DNA of 64,000 nucleotides from Deltaproteobacteria bacterium (GTDB lineage: Bacteria; Myxococcota_A; Polyangia; Polyangiales; Polyangiaceae), in NCBI GenBank assembly GCA_016218915.1, contig JACRCQ010000051.1, forward strand, positions 1 through 64,000, in the 5' to 3' direction. Position 1 is the stretch's first letter; the number at the start of each line of letters is the position of its first letter. Made by a program: the position numbers and the translations under genes. This document shows, piece after piece, positions 17,301 to 27,700 of this stretch. The notes under the pieces were generated by a model that saw only the letters and a list, made by a program, of their open reading frames with translations, was not told the DNA's origin and made no database searches.

Positions 17301-20300
17301 GCGTCCCAAGCGTCCGCGGACAGGGCATGGTACTTGGTCTGCAACGTGACCGTGCCGTCCAGCCCGATCGTCTCCACCGCGCGCCCGAAGGCGTCGTAGC
17401 GCTGCTGACCGTACTGGGCCGGGGAGGGCGCAGACAGATTGTACAGCACCGCGTCGCCGCTATATCCCCAAGCCAGGTACTTGCGCCTTGCAGCTCCCTT
17501 CACGTCGTAGTCGGTCAGCCCCTGGACGATCCACTGGAAGCCATCCAACGCTTGGTTCGCTTCCGAGAGAGTCACCACTGTTCGGCCAAGGCCATCCACG
17601 AACGCGTAGGAATCGTGGTATTCTTCGACCGAGTCGTTGGCCCCATCCTGGGAGTGGGTGACCAGCATCGAAACCGGCCTGCCGGTCTGGTCAGGCAGGA
17701 AGTACTCGACCTTAATCGAGGGCGCGCTTGAGGTTTCGCCAGCTTCGGTCGGGCTGGGTGGGTTCAACTGGGTGAGCCGCCCGAAGCCGTCGTAATCAAC
17801 GGTTGTGACCTCGTTGCTCACCCCGCGCACGAGCTTCACCGCTTGAAGCCCGCGGTCGTACGAAGCCTGGGTCTCCAAAGCGAGGGCGCCGCAGGTCAGC
17901 GTCTGGCCATGAATCGTGGTGGAAGTCGGTGCGCCCGCGTAGCTTGTCTCAGCAATAGGCAAGAACCCGTGCTGTTCGTCGTATTCGACCTCGCGACAGC
18001 GTCCGTTCGGCCCAGCTTCAAGAATCACATTGCCGAAGGCGTCGTACCAGGTGTGCCCGGTCGTGATCAGCCCATCCTGAGATCGGTCTGCGGGCAACGG
18101 TGCCGTGTCGCCGTCGTCTGGGGCGAACCGATCGAGCGCCACTGTGCCGACTAGCTCAGCCTGGGTCGTCGCCGGGTCGCCGAAGTCGTTGTACTGGATG
18201 AACGTGTGGTGCCACTGGCGCGCCCACGGGTCCTGAGTGCTCGTGACATAGCTCTCGACCGTGCGCCACGACCACTTCCCGTCTCCAGGAATCGGTGCCG
18301 TGGCCGGCAGCGGTGTCAGAACTCTCTCTGGAACCGTTTCGGACGTGATCACGTCCTCGAGCGTGCTGTCAGCATTGCCATACGCGATCTCCCGCAGACG
18401 GTTGCCGAACAGGTCGACTTCCACATCCTTGCGGATCCTGGCCGTCCCCCACGATGAGCGATAGGCTAGATCTGCGGTGACTGTCGAGTTGGGCTTGCAC
18501 GCCGTGGAAGACTTGTCCTCCAACGTCAACGCAGGCACAGCCACGCTGTAGGCTGAACCTCCAAACGAAGACGTATCATAGACAACCGAGTCGCTTCGAT
18601 TCTCGAACGCGACCCAGGTCGATCGCCCGTCGCGGCCATTGTACAGCTTGCGAAGCGTGTAGCTCTGGTGCCCTGTAGATTGGTAGACCCCTGTTGCCGG
18701 ATCCCAGGTCTCCGAGATACTCGCCAGCCCCTTCAGCGCTTCCTGAGGATTGTCGCGCCAGCGATTCGACGGCAGCGTGTAGTCCACAACCGAGCAATCA
18801 AGGGCAAAGCTCTTGGGTCGCTCCCCAAGGATGAACTCGCTCGAGCTGAGCGAGGTCGGGCTGTTGGCGTCGCCCGGGCTCTTGATCTCGGTCTTGCTGA
18901 AGCCTCGGAACTCGCGCTGCAGGCCGTCGTACACAGGGTCGTGGTACTTGTACTCGGTCACGTACGCGCCGCTCGGCCTGCCGACAGTGCCCAGGTTATC
19001 GCGCACCGTGACGCTCTTGACCATGTGCAGCGGCATCGGCGCCTTGTGCGTCCACTTGTTCGTGGTCTTCTCGGCCGCAAGCATCTGCTCGGTCGACGTC
19101 GTGAACGCGATCTCGGTCGTCTTGCCGAGTCCGTTGGCAACTCCGGTCAAGAGCCAAGGACGCTTCCCTCCCGCCAGGTCGATGTACTTGTAGTCGAACC
19201 CGTCGCCCCACAGAATGTCGCGCGTTCCGGAGCCGTTCATGTCGACCAGGCGCACGCGGTTCTGGTAGCTCGGGCTCGGAGGGGTGCTGCTCAGGATTCT
19301 GCGGTCTGTCCAGGAATTGCCATCGATGTTGTGCCACACGTCGACTGCGTCGAACCGAACCTGAACGAGATCAGCCACGCCGTCTCCGTTCACGTCGTCG
19401 AGGTGGAGCGCTGAGCCGTTGGGGTCTGAGAACTGCGGGCTCGACGCCATCTGCACAAAGCTGTTCTGCGAGAAGGTGCCGCCAGCGCAGCCGATCGGCC
19501 CGGTTCCAAAAGTGCCGTCACCGCGACCGGGCCAGTACTTCACGTCGCCTTTGCGCAGACGAACGATGTCGGTGAGCCCGTCGCCGTTCATGTCCGCGAG
19601 CTGGGTGTCCGAGTCCGAAAATCGCACCGGCGTTGCAGACCAGGGGACGCAGCGCATCACCGGCGCCATGCTCAGGCTCGCGGTGGACGGTCCAGTCCAC
19701 GTCGCACTGCCGAACAGGCCGTCGCCACCTGGGTATCTCCCAAGGGCAAACCAGACCTCCCACGAGGTGCCGCCTGACTTGACGACATCGACCAGGCCGT
19801 CGGCGTTCACGTCGAACACGCGGAGCTCGGCGGCATCTGCCCCAAAGTCGATGCGCGCATCGAGCTGGTCAGCTGTGGTCACGGCCCGTCCGACCCACCA
19901 CCACTGCGAGCCTTGCAGCTCTGGGGTGTAGATCCCATAGGTCTTGACCTTGGGCATGTGCAGAAGGTTGATCGTTGCATCTGCATCAAGGTCGAGAGCG
20001 ACAACGTTCGCGTTGTACTTGGTGATGACCGATTCGTTGGCGTTCAGTACGCCCTTGACCCCGATCGTCTTCTGGGCCCCAAACTTGTCCGCATTGCCGC
20101 CGTCGGAGTTGAGCCACAGCCCGTGCTTACCGCCGTAGGTGCCTGGCATCATGGCGACGATGTCGGGGAGTCCGTCGCTGTTGATGTCGTACAGATCGGT
20201 GTACTGCTCATCGACCGAGTGCTTGGGGCTCCCGGTCATGTGATGGAGCGTGGTGTCGAACGGCTCGAACTTGTCCGCAGCCGCTGGGCCCACGTGGGAG

Positions 20301-21739
20301 TAGTCGAAATTCATCGCCGGCAGGCGAGGACACGACGTGGACGGCAGCTTGCCGTTCGACCCCTCGGCTACGTCTTGCGGACACCGCCCTTCGACCTGCA
20401 GCGAGTCGAGCAGCGACATATGATAGGCCGCGTCGTAGGCCAGGTGGTAGCGCCGGACGAGCTTGCGGGTGGATGAATCCGCGTCCTTGACCGATGTGAC
20501 ATCGACCCTTGCGAGTCGAAGCGAATGCACCACTTTCCAGCCCCGATTGAAGCTGGTCGACGGGTCAGGCCTGGTCTCGTATTCAAGGTGCGTGTGGTGG
20601 GCCCAAAGCGCGAGGTTCGACTTGTCCGCGCCTGGTGCGGCAGGAGGCGTGTCGTAGATGTCCTGCACGTACGAGGCGCCGCCGTTTTGCAGGTAGACGT
20701 ACTTCACCTGGTTGCCGTGCGCGTCGAGCTGACGGCTCAGGTTCCAACGGAAGACCTTGGCGCCGTCGGCTTCCAGGGCGTTCGAGTCGCCTCCGAGCTC
20801 CAGCACCACGCCGGACTTGTCCTGGACGCGCCAGAGGTTCTCGGACTGGTGCCAGAAGAACCGCAGATAGCTCCCTTCCACGCGGGGGCGAAAGTATTGC
20901 CAGCCATTGGCCCAGGTGGGCATGGCCTCGCCATCGAGGAGCACGCTCGCGGTGCAGGTTGAGGGGACGTCGCAGATCGGCACCAACTCCTGGCCGCCGT
21001 TGTAAACGAACCGGTCCTGCTTGGCATGCCAGGTTTCCTGGTCCTGGTAAGAGGGCAGCCCGCGGTCGGTCTGCCTGGAGATGTAGGGAACCGAGACATC
21101 CCAGCCGATTCCGGCAACGCCGTTACCTGAAGAAGAGCTGTACCCGAGCGAAAGCGACGGCTGCGCAGCACCGCGGGCCTTGGGAAGGGCAAAGGGGACG
21201 CTGAAGGTGGCGATGCCAGTGGAGGGCTGGGCGCTGAAGCTCTCGCCCATGCCCTGGATGGTTCCCGGACCCTTGGGAACAGAGATAGCCTTGGAGGAGA
21301 CGCCGCTCTTGTTTTCGCCTGTGGGCAGCGCGGTCGTCTGCAGGTCCACCGAGGGGGTCATGTCCTTGGGCGGCGGCAGGTTGGTGGTGGGCGCCTGGTC
21401 CGAAACCGAATCCGACGAGGTATCCGCGCCGGCAGCCGTAGCGGCAGCGGCCTGGGACTGGGGAAGCTGAGTGGATTGCGATTGCTGCAGGACTTGCGCC
21501 GGTGGTGGATCCTGCGCGGGAGCTGGTGCTGGCGGCTCGGCGGCCGCGGGCGGCGGCGTGTCAGCCACCGCCCGCTTGGGTGTCATCGACAGGAGAAACG
21601 CACCGATCATGAGCATCGATGGGACACCGGCCCAACGACGCATGGTCATCATGGTCGCTGGGCGGCTCACCAGTGTGCGGACAGAAGCTCTGCATTTCAT
21701 GCTCATCATCGCCTTCTTGCGCTGCGACAGGTTCGACAT
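14309..21739 (-). CDS. SpvB/TcB/RHS polymorphic toxin (TcB-TcC-like fusion)
   Basis: A 2476-residue protein. Residues 1-60 hold a basic region and one hydrophobic segment (VPSMLMIGAFLLSM) ending near AVADTPPP, then a Pro/Gln/Ala-rich linker. An SpvB-like domain starts near 150 (GPGTIQGMGESFSAQPSTG, then LSLGYSSSSGNGVAGIGWD). FG-GAP/VCBS-type repeats (DINSDGLPDIV, DVNADGLVDVV, DMNGDGLTDIV) span about 500-840. A TcdB-middle-like part is near 850-950. YD/RHS repeats and the RHS core follow, with RYLNPLLNRWISPDP and VDPAGL (2202-2206). The tip is 270 residues, lower in GC than the body. It holds SHGQQG (His2305) and FHGCSIP (Cys2347), which could be a caspase-like His-Cys dyad. Size and order match fused TcB and TcC subunits of Tc toxins. 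Confidence 0.85.
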   Translation of the reverse strand: MSNLSQRKKAMMSMKCRASVRTLVSRPATMMTMRRWAGVPSMLMIGAFLLSMTPKRAVADTPPPAAAEPPAPAPAQDPPPAQVLQQSQSTQLPQSQAAAATAAGADTSSDSVSDQAPTTNLPPPKDMTPSVDLQTTALPTGENKSGVSSKAISVPKGPGTIQGMGESFSAQPSTGIATFSVPFALPKARGAAQPSLSLGYSSSSGNGVAGIGWDVSVPYISRQTDRGLPSYQDQETWHAKQDRFVYNGGQELVPICDVPSTCTASVLLDGEAMPTWANGWQYFRPRVEGSYLRFFWHQSENLWRVQDKSGVVLELGGDSNALEADGAKVFRWNLSRQLDAHGNQVKYVYLQNGGASYVQDIYDTPPAAPGADKSNLALWAHHTHLEYETRPDPSTSFNRGWKVVHSLRLARVDVTSVKDADSSTRKLVRRYHLAYDAAYHMSLLDSLQVEGRCPQDVAEGSNGKLPSTSCPRLPAMNFDYSHVGPAAADKFEPFDTTLHHMTGSPKHSVDEQYTDLYDINSDGLPDIVAMMPGTYGGKHGLWLNSDGGNADKFGAQKTIGVKGVLNANESVITKYNANVVALDLDADATINLLHMPKVKTYGIYTPELQGSQWWWVGRAVTTADQLDARIDFGADAAELRVFDVNADGLVDVVKSGGTSWEVWFALGRYPGGDGLFGSATWTGPSTASLSMAPVMRCVPWSATPVRFSDSDTQLADMNGDGLTDIVRLRKGDVKYWPGRGDGTFGTGPIGCAGGTFSQNSFVQMASSPQFSDPNGSALHLDDVNGDGVADLVQVRFDAVDVWHNIDGNSWTDRRILSSTPPSPSYQNRVRLVDMNGSGTRDILWGDGFDYKYIDLAGGKRPWLLTGVANGLGKTTEIAFTTSTEQMLAAEKTTNKWTHKAPMPLHMVKSVTVRDNLGTVGRPSGAYVTEYKYHDPVYDGLQREFRGFSKTEIKSPGDANSPTSLSSSEFILGERPKSFALDCSVVDYTLPSNRWRDNPQEALKGLASISETWDPATGVYQSTGHQSYTLRKLYNGRDGRSTWVAFENRSDSVVYDTSSFGGSAYSVAVPALTLEDKSSTACKPNSTVTADLAYRSSWGTARIRKDVEVDLFGNRLREIAYGNADSTLEDVITSETVPERVLTPLPATAPIPGDGKWSWRTVESYVTSTQDPWARQWHHTFIQYNDFGDPATTQAELVGTVALDRFAPDDGDTAPLPADRSQDGLITTGHTWYDAFGNVILEAGPNGRCREVEYDEQHGFLPIAETSYAGAPTSTTIHGQTLTCGALALETQASYDRGLQAVKLVRGVSNEVTTVDYDGFGRLTQLNPPSPTEAGETSSAPSIKVEYFLPDQTGRPVSMLVTHSQDGANDSVEEYHDSYAFVDGLGRTVVTLSEANQALDGFQWIVQGLTDYDVKGAARRKYLAWGYSGDAVLYNLSAPSPAQYGQQRYDAFGRAVETIGLDGTVTLQTKYHALSADAWDAEDIGPGTHQGTYASEVKDGHGRVVRTTERLRVNGQIEERHTDAVYLPGGEVRQIKRVRGNDVLARDILFDSLGRMVQNQDQNTSYMGRDWRYAYNNAGDLVGTSDARGCGVNFAYDAAGRLLSEDYSPCETHHALYDTAPEVTYFYDEPDTSAPCMVGTQMFTSGKLVSVTDPNSKSISRYDGRGRTMQVARRVNGPDGTPTNQFFCKGTNYDGADRPVRETTGAGSDCAPGTDPDCHPEYSWVGTIYSTRGAVSSVESSYDGAYGGLLTQVKRDADGLVTEIAYGDRAATKTSFDYDDLRRLRNLTTYRQAVPESPPVETRQMLLQDEQYKYDLVGNPVEIRDWRDPSEWVGAPQPVTRKMQYDDLYRLSRIDYEYPGGVDPWQDPYAAEVLDNTRPQPSPRADFTGEKRVMRQTWKYDWLGNISESDDDKHAFYDRSLGTNTHGALNDTGPYQLQSADNTSKTGGRTGHLEAQYDPSGNLIWLDMTRAGPCIPVGKCNRQQFAYQWDEVGRLVKAERWDEARLPGQRADAELHYAYDASNARVRKTVVVDTDERHDVYIFGSLELRLAEWLGTGYDVNDETLVATLTAHGVKLARVVNAADPVLTTKSTRVFLELGDHLGSTSVVLDKATGELVERSTAYAYGAPESDYRPGRWQSFREDYRFTGKEDDIEVGLIYFGARYLNPLLNRWISPDPLAVHSPGTADLNLYAYVHANPLKSVDPAGLISTDDGCARSTNDRTVGLVGDPNPDGGIWMVTGQNIPSMQGEAEQIAKYTPSTGIGENGELTDHAYGVHRKTGGVTPQLERIVKQSGGRLVGRIDNVSHGQQGYDYEPEGQGTGWDLSGETMGSEQKELTTYNVVQVFHGCSIPKNGWNLRDYFKWKPGATLYGHRNSAGPGMPFDWTRVTWNAEKGKVEFRDLRGKDQVVGVVVTKEYVEQWVKANRDKTVGEVFGADPNDKVMSGKNAPRADMKLFDYYFERMGDKITDDVRELMIAK

Positions 21740-21797
21740 GGCTTCTGCTCACTCGATGCTCAGAGACAGAATCAAGAGCAACCGCAGACCACCTCGG

Positions 21798-24700
21798 CTA
21801 AGGCGCGGCCTTCACCGGTGACCAGTACCGGTACTTCAAGACCATCTGCACGTCTTCAAGGCGGCTCCAAACGAGCTCCGGAGTCTCCCAGATTCGCAAT
21901 CGATACGTGCCGCTCATGGGCCGTCCCATGAACTCACCCTTCTCGATTCCAGCCTGGGAGAGCAGTCCTTGATCCGCTGTGCTCACAGGCATCGTTATGA
22001 AACGCTCAGCTGCGAGTGCCTGCGCCCGGAACAGACCGGCGCCTCCGAAATTGAAACTCTGCGATTCCAGCTTGCCATCCCAGACGCCGGAGACGATGTC
22101 TGCCTTGAACGCATCGTGCTCAAGCGTGTAGCGCACGGTACCTGTGGCGTAGCAGGAGCTGCTCTGCGCGACCGAGCAGTCAAGCAGCCCTGTTCCTGCA
22201 AGATTGAGCGCAACGGTGAGGTGGCGTAGATTGTAGTTGCCTCTCGCGAACTTACCGTTGAAGTAGGTGCTCTGTGTTTCGAGCAGCTGCGGTTCGATGG
22301 TGATCGGGTTGATCAACTCGTAGTAGCACTCGTTGTTGGGACCACATCGACGCTCGAAAGCCGCCCGAAGCTCCGAAGGTTTCGCGGACGGGCATCGAAC
22401 CGACGTGTCCCGCGACGCCTCGGTCAGGTAGAACAATCCGGCGCCACCTTGCTCGCTCGCAACAGCTTCCAACTGCACGTTGGCAATCACAACGCTAGGA
22501 GGGGCGGTCTCATTGGTGCCGACCGAGAAGCTCAAAGTATAGTCTCCTGCCGTGGAAACCAGCACCGTGATCTCGTGGCGCGCGCTCCACGCGCCGGCGC
22601 CAGCGGCGCCGCTCTCCACAGGCCGATAAGGAACCGGGCTGGCACTGGCGACCGCGTTTCCGTCTGGACCGACCAACGATACCTGATAAACGGTGACGGG
22701 GTCGGTCTCTGCCGGCAGGCTGCCATCCGAGTTCCTTGCTTGGTCGTACCAGGAAAGAACGTACGGACCAGGAGTAAGAACCTGCACGGTTTGGGAGACG
22801 CCAGGATACGAAGAGACCGGACCGTTCCACGGGGTCGCTTCCGCAACAGGAGCCATCCGAAGCCAGGTCGCTCTACCCTCACCCGCTCCACCCGGAGGAA
22901 CAGGCGCGTACGTTGCAGGCGGATCGGTAAGCGAGGCCAGAGCTTCCTGCGGCAGAACTTGGAGACACGTGGTCGCAGCCGGGTCGCAAGCTGACCGAGC
23001 CCACCCGATGAACGGGCCCGTCGCGACCCCGTCCCAGCGGTCCAGGGCGCCCGAGAAATAGAGGAGGTTTGGCGCAGGAACCGAACACGTCTTGGTTTGC
23101 GCCACGATGTCATCGCGGACCGACAACACCACCGTATCGTCCCCCTCGTGGAACGGGTTCTGAACGTTGTAGTGCTCGACGAAGCTCTCCAGCTTTGAGA
23201 CATAGTCTCCAACATAGGGAGATGCCTCGGCGAGCATGTCCGCGAGGACGTCCGTGTTGACGCTGACGCCAGGGAAGCCTCCTGAACCGCCTGTTTCAAC
23301 AGGCGTGCCAGCATCCCCGTCCAATGGCAAAGTGACCGTGCTCAGGTCCTCGTAGTTCAGCCCCCCCAGTCGACAGACTTCATCCGCCCAACTCGCTGGA
23401 GCCGCCATCGGTCCAACCGGGCTCATGATCGCGTTCAACCGTCTGCCGATGCGCTGTTCGATAGCGAGCCTCGCATAGTAGGCCAGTTGACGCGCATTCT
23501 GCAGGGCCGCCTCGTAACGCCGCCGCGAAAGCTTGTACTCTCTATCGTAGACCGCGTTGACAGGAATCGCGACCGGCTCATCGTCGATCATGACGTACGG
23601 CTCACCCTTGGCCTTGGCCGCGGCCATCTGAGCCTTCCGCTCCAGATTCCGAATTTCGTGCGCCTTCGCCAAGGCTCTACTTGTCGACGACCATAGCTGA
23701 TTCAACGCCTGGACCAGCCCTGCGTGGTGCTGGGTGGTAGCATTGCCTAGGTCGATCAGCGCCTTGACGAGCTCCGCGTTGTTTTGCTGTTCCGAGAACT
23801 TTTGCAGGTCAGCCGTCAATGCTTTCTGCTGTGCGAGATAGTCTAGCTGCGCGATTCCGTTGCCAGCTGAGATTCCACCATTCAGGAACTGAGTCGGGTT
23901 GTTGGTGATCATGCTGGAGAAGCCGGACATGACCTGCGCAGTCCGTTCAGCAACCGCAGCAGATAGCTGAACCTGGGATATCGCCAGCTTCGTCTGCTCG
24001 ATCTTGCCCTGGAGCACGATGATGTCAATCTGCTGGCGCGCCGAACGAATTGACCCACCGAGAGCCGCAAGCTCATTTTCGATGCTCGACCATGCCGACA
24101 CGACTTCTCTCAGCGCGGGCTCGAGTTCGGCAACCATCACTCCGTGAGCGCCGTCTTTGCTGCCACTGCCCGCGGTTCCCAGCTTGATGTCAGCAACGAC
24201 ACGCTTCGGGATCTGCTCGAGATAGAGCCGGGACAGAATCAGACGAGCTCGCTGAGCCTCACCAAATACCCATTCCTCCACGAGCCGAATGTCTGCAGTG
24301 GTCTGCAACTGGGGCATCGGCATCGGAGTGGTGATGTCGCCGAGACCGGAGAACCTGCAGGCGAGCACCGTGGCACCTGCCAGCTGCGCGAGACCCGCGC
24401 ACGGATCCGGGGCCCGGTAGGAATTGATGAATCCCTTCAGGCGTGTGCCTTTCGGACGCTCGGAAGGCAGATTGTGGTCGATGGGACCACAATTGTTGAG
24501 CGTCGGCCCGTCGAACACCCCCTGATAGCCATATGGATCTGTCGGCCATTGGTTATACTTGTAGCAGGCCCCGATACCGGGTTCATAGAACCCGCCTGAG
24601 TTCTTCAGATAGCTCAGCTTGCTCCAAGCACCGAAATCGTAGAACGCTGACTCGGGGCCGGCCATGAATTGGCTTGCACAAATTAGGCCGCCCATCGCGT

Positions 24701-27700
24701 TGACTAACTTTCCAATTTCGGCCGGAGTTCCGACCTGTGTCTCCAAGTCTTGACATGATTGTCCGTCGAGCTTCGTCATCACGCTTTTGAAAGCGTGTGG
24801 GCTGTTGTCTTTTAGCTTTTGATAGGAATCCCTAAGCCAGCCAGGGATTTCCTCATAGTACACAGGCCAGAACGCATTTGTTTCAACCAGCTTCGCCTGT
24901 CCAAGCAGGTTCCGCTCAGCTACTGAGTAGTTCTTTAGCTGAAACGTTCCCTGGCCGGATTGCTCCAATACCCCGTCACCAAAAACCGTCGCATCCCATG
25001 CCGATAGAGATCCGCCCCCCGGCCCTTGCGCCGTCCAGGAGCTGTCTGCAAAGTCCACGACCAGCATGGGGGCTTCAAACATGGTGGAAGGCACGTATCC
25101 ACCCATACTCGCCATGGTCCATACGGCGCCCTCGACCCGCCAGAGGATGACCCTGTTTTCGTCAGATTCGGTCGGATGAATGCAGAAATAGGCTCCGCCT
25201 GAGGATGCGAACTTCTTCCCATCGCAGTACTCGTTGTTATAGTCTATGAAACCAGGCCTATAGACGTACTTATCGACTTTACGAAATGCCAAGGTGTAGT
25301 CCACGATCCCTTGGGCTCGTGCAGGCGAGCAGTCCTTCGTAGCGTCCGCGCGCAAACATCCGGGAAAGACCTCGGAGTCGGGCAATGACGACATCTCCAC
25401 GGTTCCATCTCGCAACAACTGCCACTCGAAATCCTCTCGAACCTGAAGGCGCAGCCGACCCGACGCCATTGCGAGTCGTTTCGGCTCCATCCAAAATCTG
25501 GTCGACACCGCCTCTGAGGTTTTCAGGGGGATGAATCCCGTCTTGAGCGAATTGACGCTCAACGCGGGCCCTCTGCATTCTATCTCCTCGGCGGCGGGAA
25601 CTGTGGCCCAAGTCGCAAGGTCCAGGGAAGCGACATCGTTGAACTCAGTCCGCTTGCAGAGCGGATTCGTCTTCCCGGGGCCGTCGTTCCCGTTTCCGTC
25701 CGTGCACAGCAGCATGTTCTTCTTGATGAACGCAGCGTTCGTGCCGTTTTCGGGCATCGCAGCAAGATACACGATCGGGTGCTTGTCCTCTTCAAGACAG
25801 GCTCGGAGCGCATCACCCTCCGTGGGTTGCTTGACCTTACCTCCCTCGAACACGATCTTGTCCGCTGCTCCGTACGTTCCGCACAACTCTCCAAGCTCGT
25901 CCTGGGCCGCTTCCTTTCGTAGCTCTATGCGCAGACCCTCCTCGATCATCTGCCGACCGAGGGCGTCAGCCTCGGCCGCCGCACTTTTCGCCAGTTCCAG
26001 GTAGTGCTTCCAGCTGTTCTCGAAGCTGTCGCTGTTCGAGGTCAGCTCGTTCTCCAGCGGTACGAACATGTCCCTTTCGAGTCCCTCGACGCAGTACGAC
26101 TTGCTCTCTGCCGGCGATGGCTTTCCGGCCTTGCATCCGTCCAGTGCCCACTCTCCGGGGACGCCGACAACCTTGTCGAGAAGGTCATCCCGCAAGTCGC
26201 TCACTGGTGCCACGATCGTTTCGTTCGCCAGCCGGATCGGCGTCGACGCGATCACTTTCCCCTTGGAACCCGACTTGTTAGGATCGTGCTTTTGCACAAC
26301 GTACAGCACATTCTCTTCGCCCGAAGAGTTCCCAATGGGAACGATCCCGGTTGGGCTAATCGTTGACGCCGCGAAGTTGAGGGACAACACCACTCCGTCC
26401 ATTCCGTAGGCTTTTCGTTCCTGCGCGTCGGATGTCAGGGACGTATGCGTCGCCGAGGCGGGCGCTACGTTCTTGAATGCGGCATAGGAATCCGGGCAGG
26501 ATTGGCGATTTCCCGTAACGCAGTCTGCGAGCTCAGGCGGTCCGAAGACGACTACGAATTGATCATACAAGTCGACTTCGTTCGTGAGACCGAGATCCTG
26601 AGGCGCAATGCCCGCGATGATGACATTGAGGGAGCTCGCGTTACCCGTTGTTCCGTCCGGGAGCGCAGATACTGCTACCTGCGTCTTCCCTGCCCAAGCG
26701 CCGGTCTCTGCGACTGCTGCTTCTGCGAGGTTCTGCAATTTCGCCCCAGAGGGCAGACTCGCGCTGTGTGCCGCCGCGATTTCCCGCAACACCACCAGAC
26801 GCTTTCCCAGCGATTGGCCCAATCCGAATGGCCCTTGCATCGCCACCATGGAGTCTTCGATGTTAGCTTTGAGATTCTCTTCGAGAGGGGCACCGAACAA
26901 TCCTACTCCGCACTGGGAGGCCGCTCTCGCCTGCGCGGCACGAGCGGCGATGGGGATGGTGATGTCCGGTTTCGGAATGCCGTCTTTGAGTGCGACTCCG
27001 CCGACCGATTCCAATTCGTAGGTCTTCAGGTTGGCGCACTTCAGACCGTTCGAGCCGCAAGCGGGCGCAGCTAGACTCTGGGACGACTGGTTCGTCAAAA
27101 GCGCATAAAGATTCGCGTTCGCTGAGAGTCCATGTCGCAGGTTTGCCTCAGGGATCGCGTCGACGCGCGCCTTCAGCTTCGCGGCAAATGGTCCCGACTG
27201 GAACGCATCCCACGCGCTTGCGTGTGCTGGATTGCTTGCGTCAATACCGGTTGCCTGTGCGCCTCTCACGACAGCCTGCGAAGAGACTGCATCTTTCAGG
27301 GACTGGAAATCCCCTCCTTCCGGATGCGCAATCACGATGCCGAGATCCTGAACGAGGCAGTCAGCTTCCTGCTGGCCGGGAGTCATCGCTTTTGAGAATC
27401 CCAGGCGCGCGTCAGTCGCAGGACCATTTGCTTTCTTTACGAGTTCGGCTGCCGGGAGGCCGCCGCAGGCCGGATCCGCTGCTGGCGCATTCTGCTGGTT
27501 GATCTCCAGGCGGCCTTCGAGAACTCGCAGCGCGTGAGCATACGTCCCATGCCGAAGCACCTTACCCTCAGCGTTCACTCCCCATGCCGCTCGAGTGGAC
27601 CCAGACAGGTCTGCTGCCTTGGCTCGTCCCATCTCAGCCGATGAAAGGTCCTCCTGCATGGCAGATTTCACGCTGTGCCCTAGGAGCTTCGCTGTCGCTC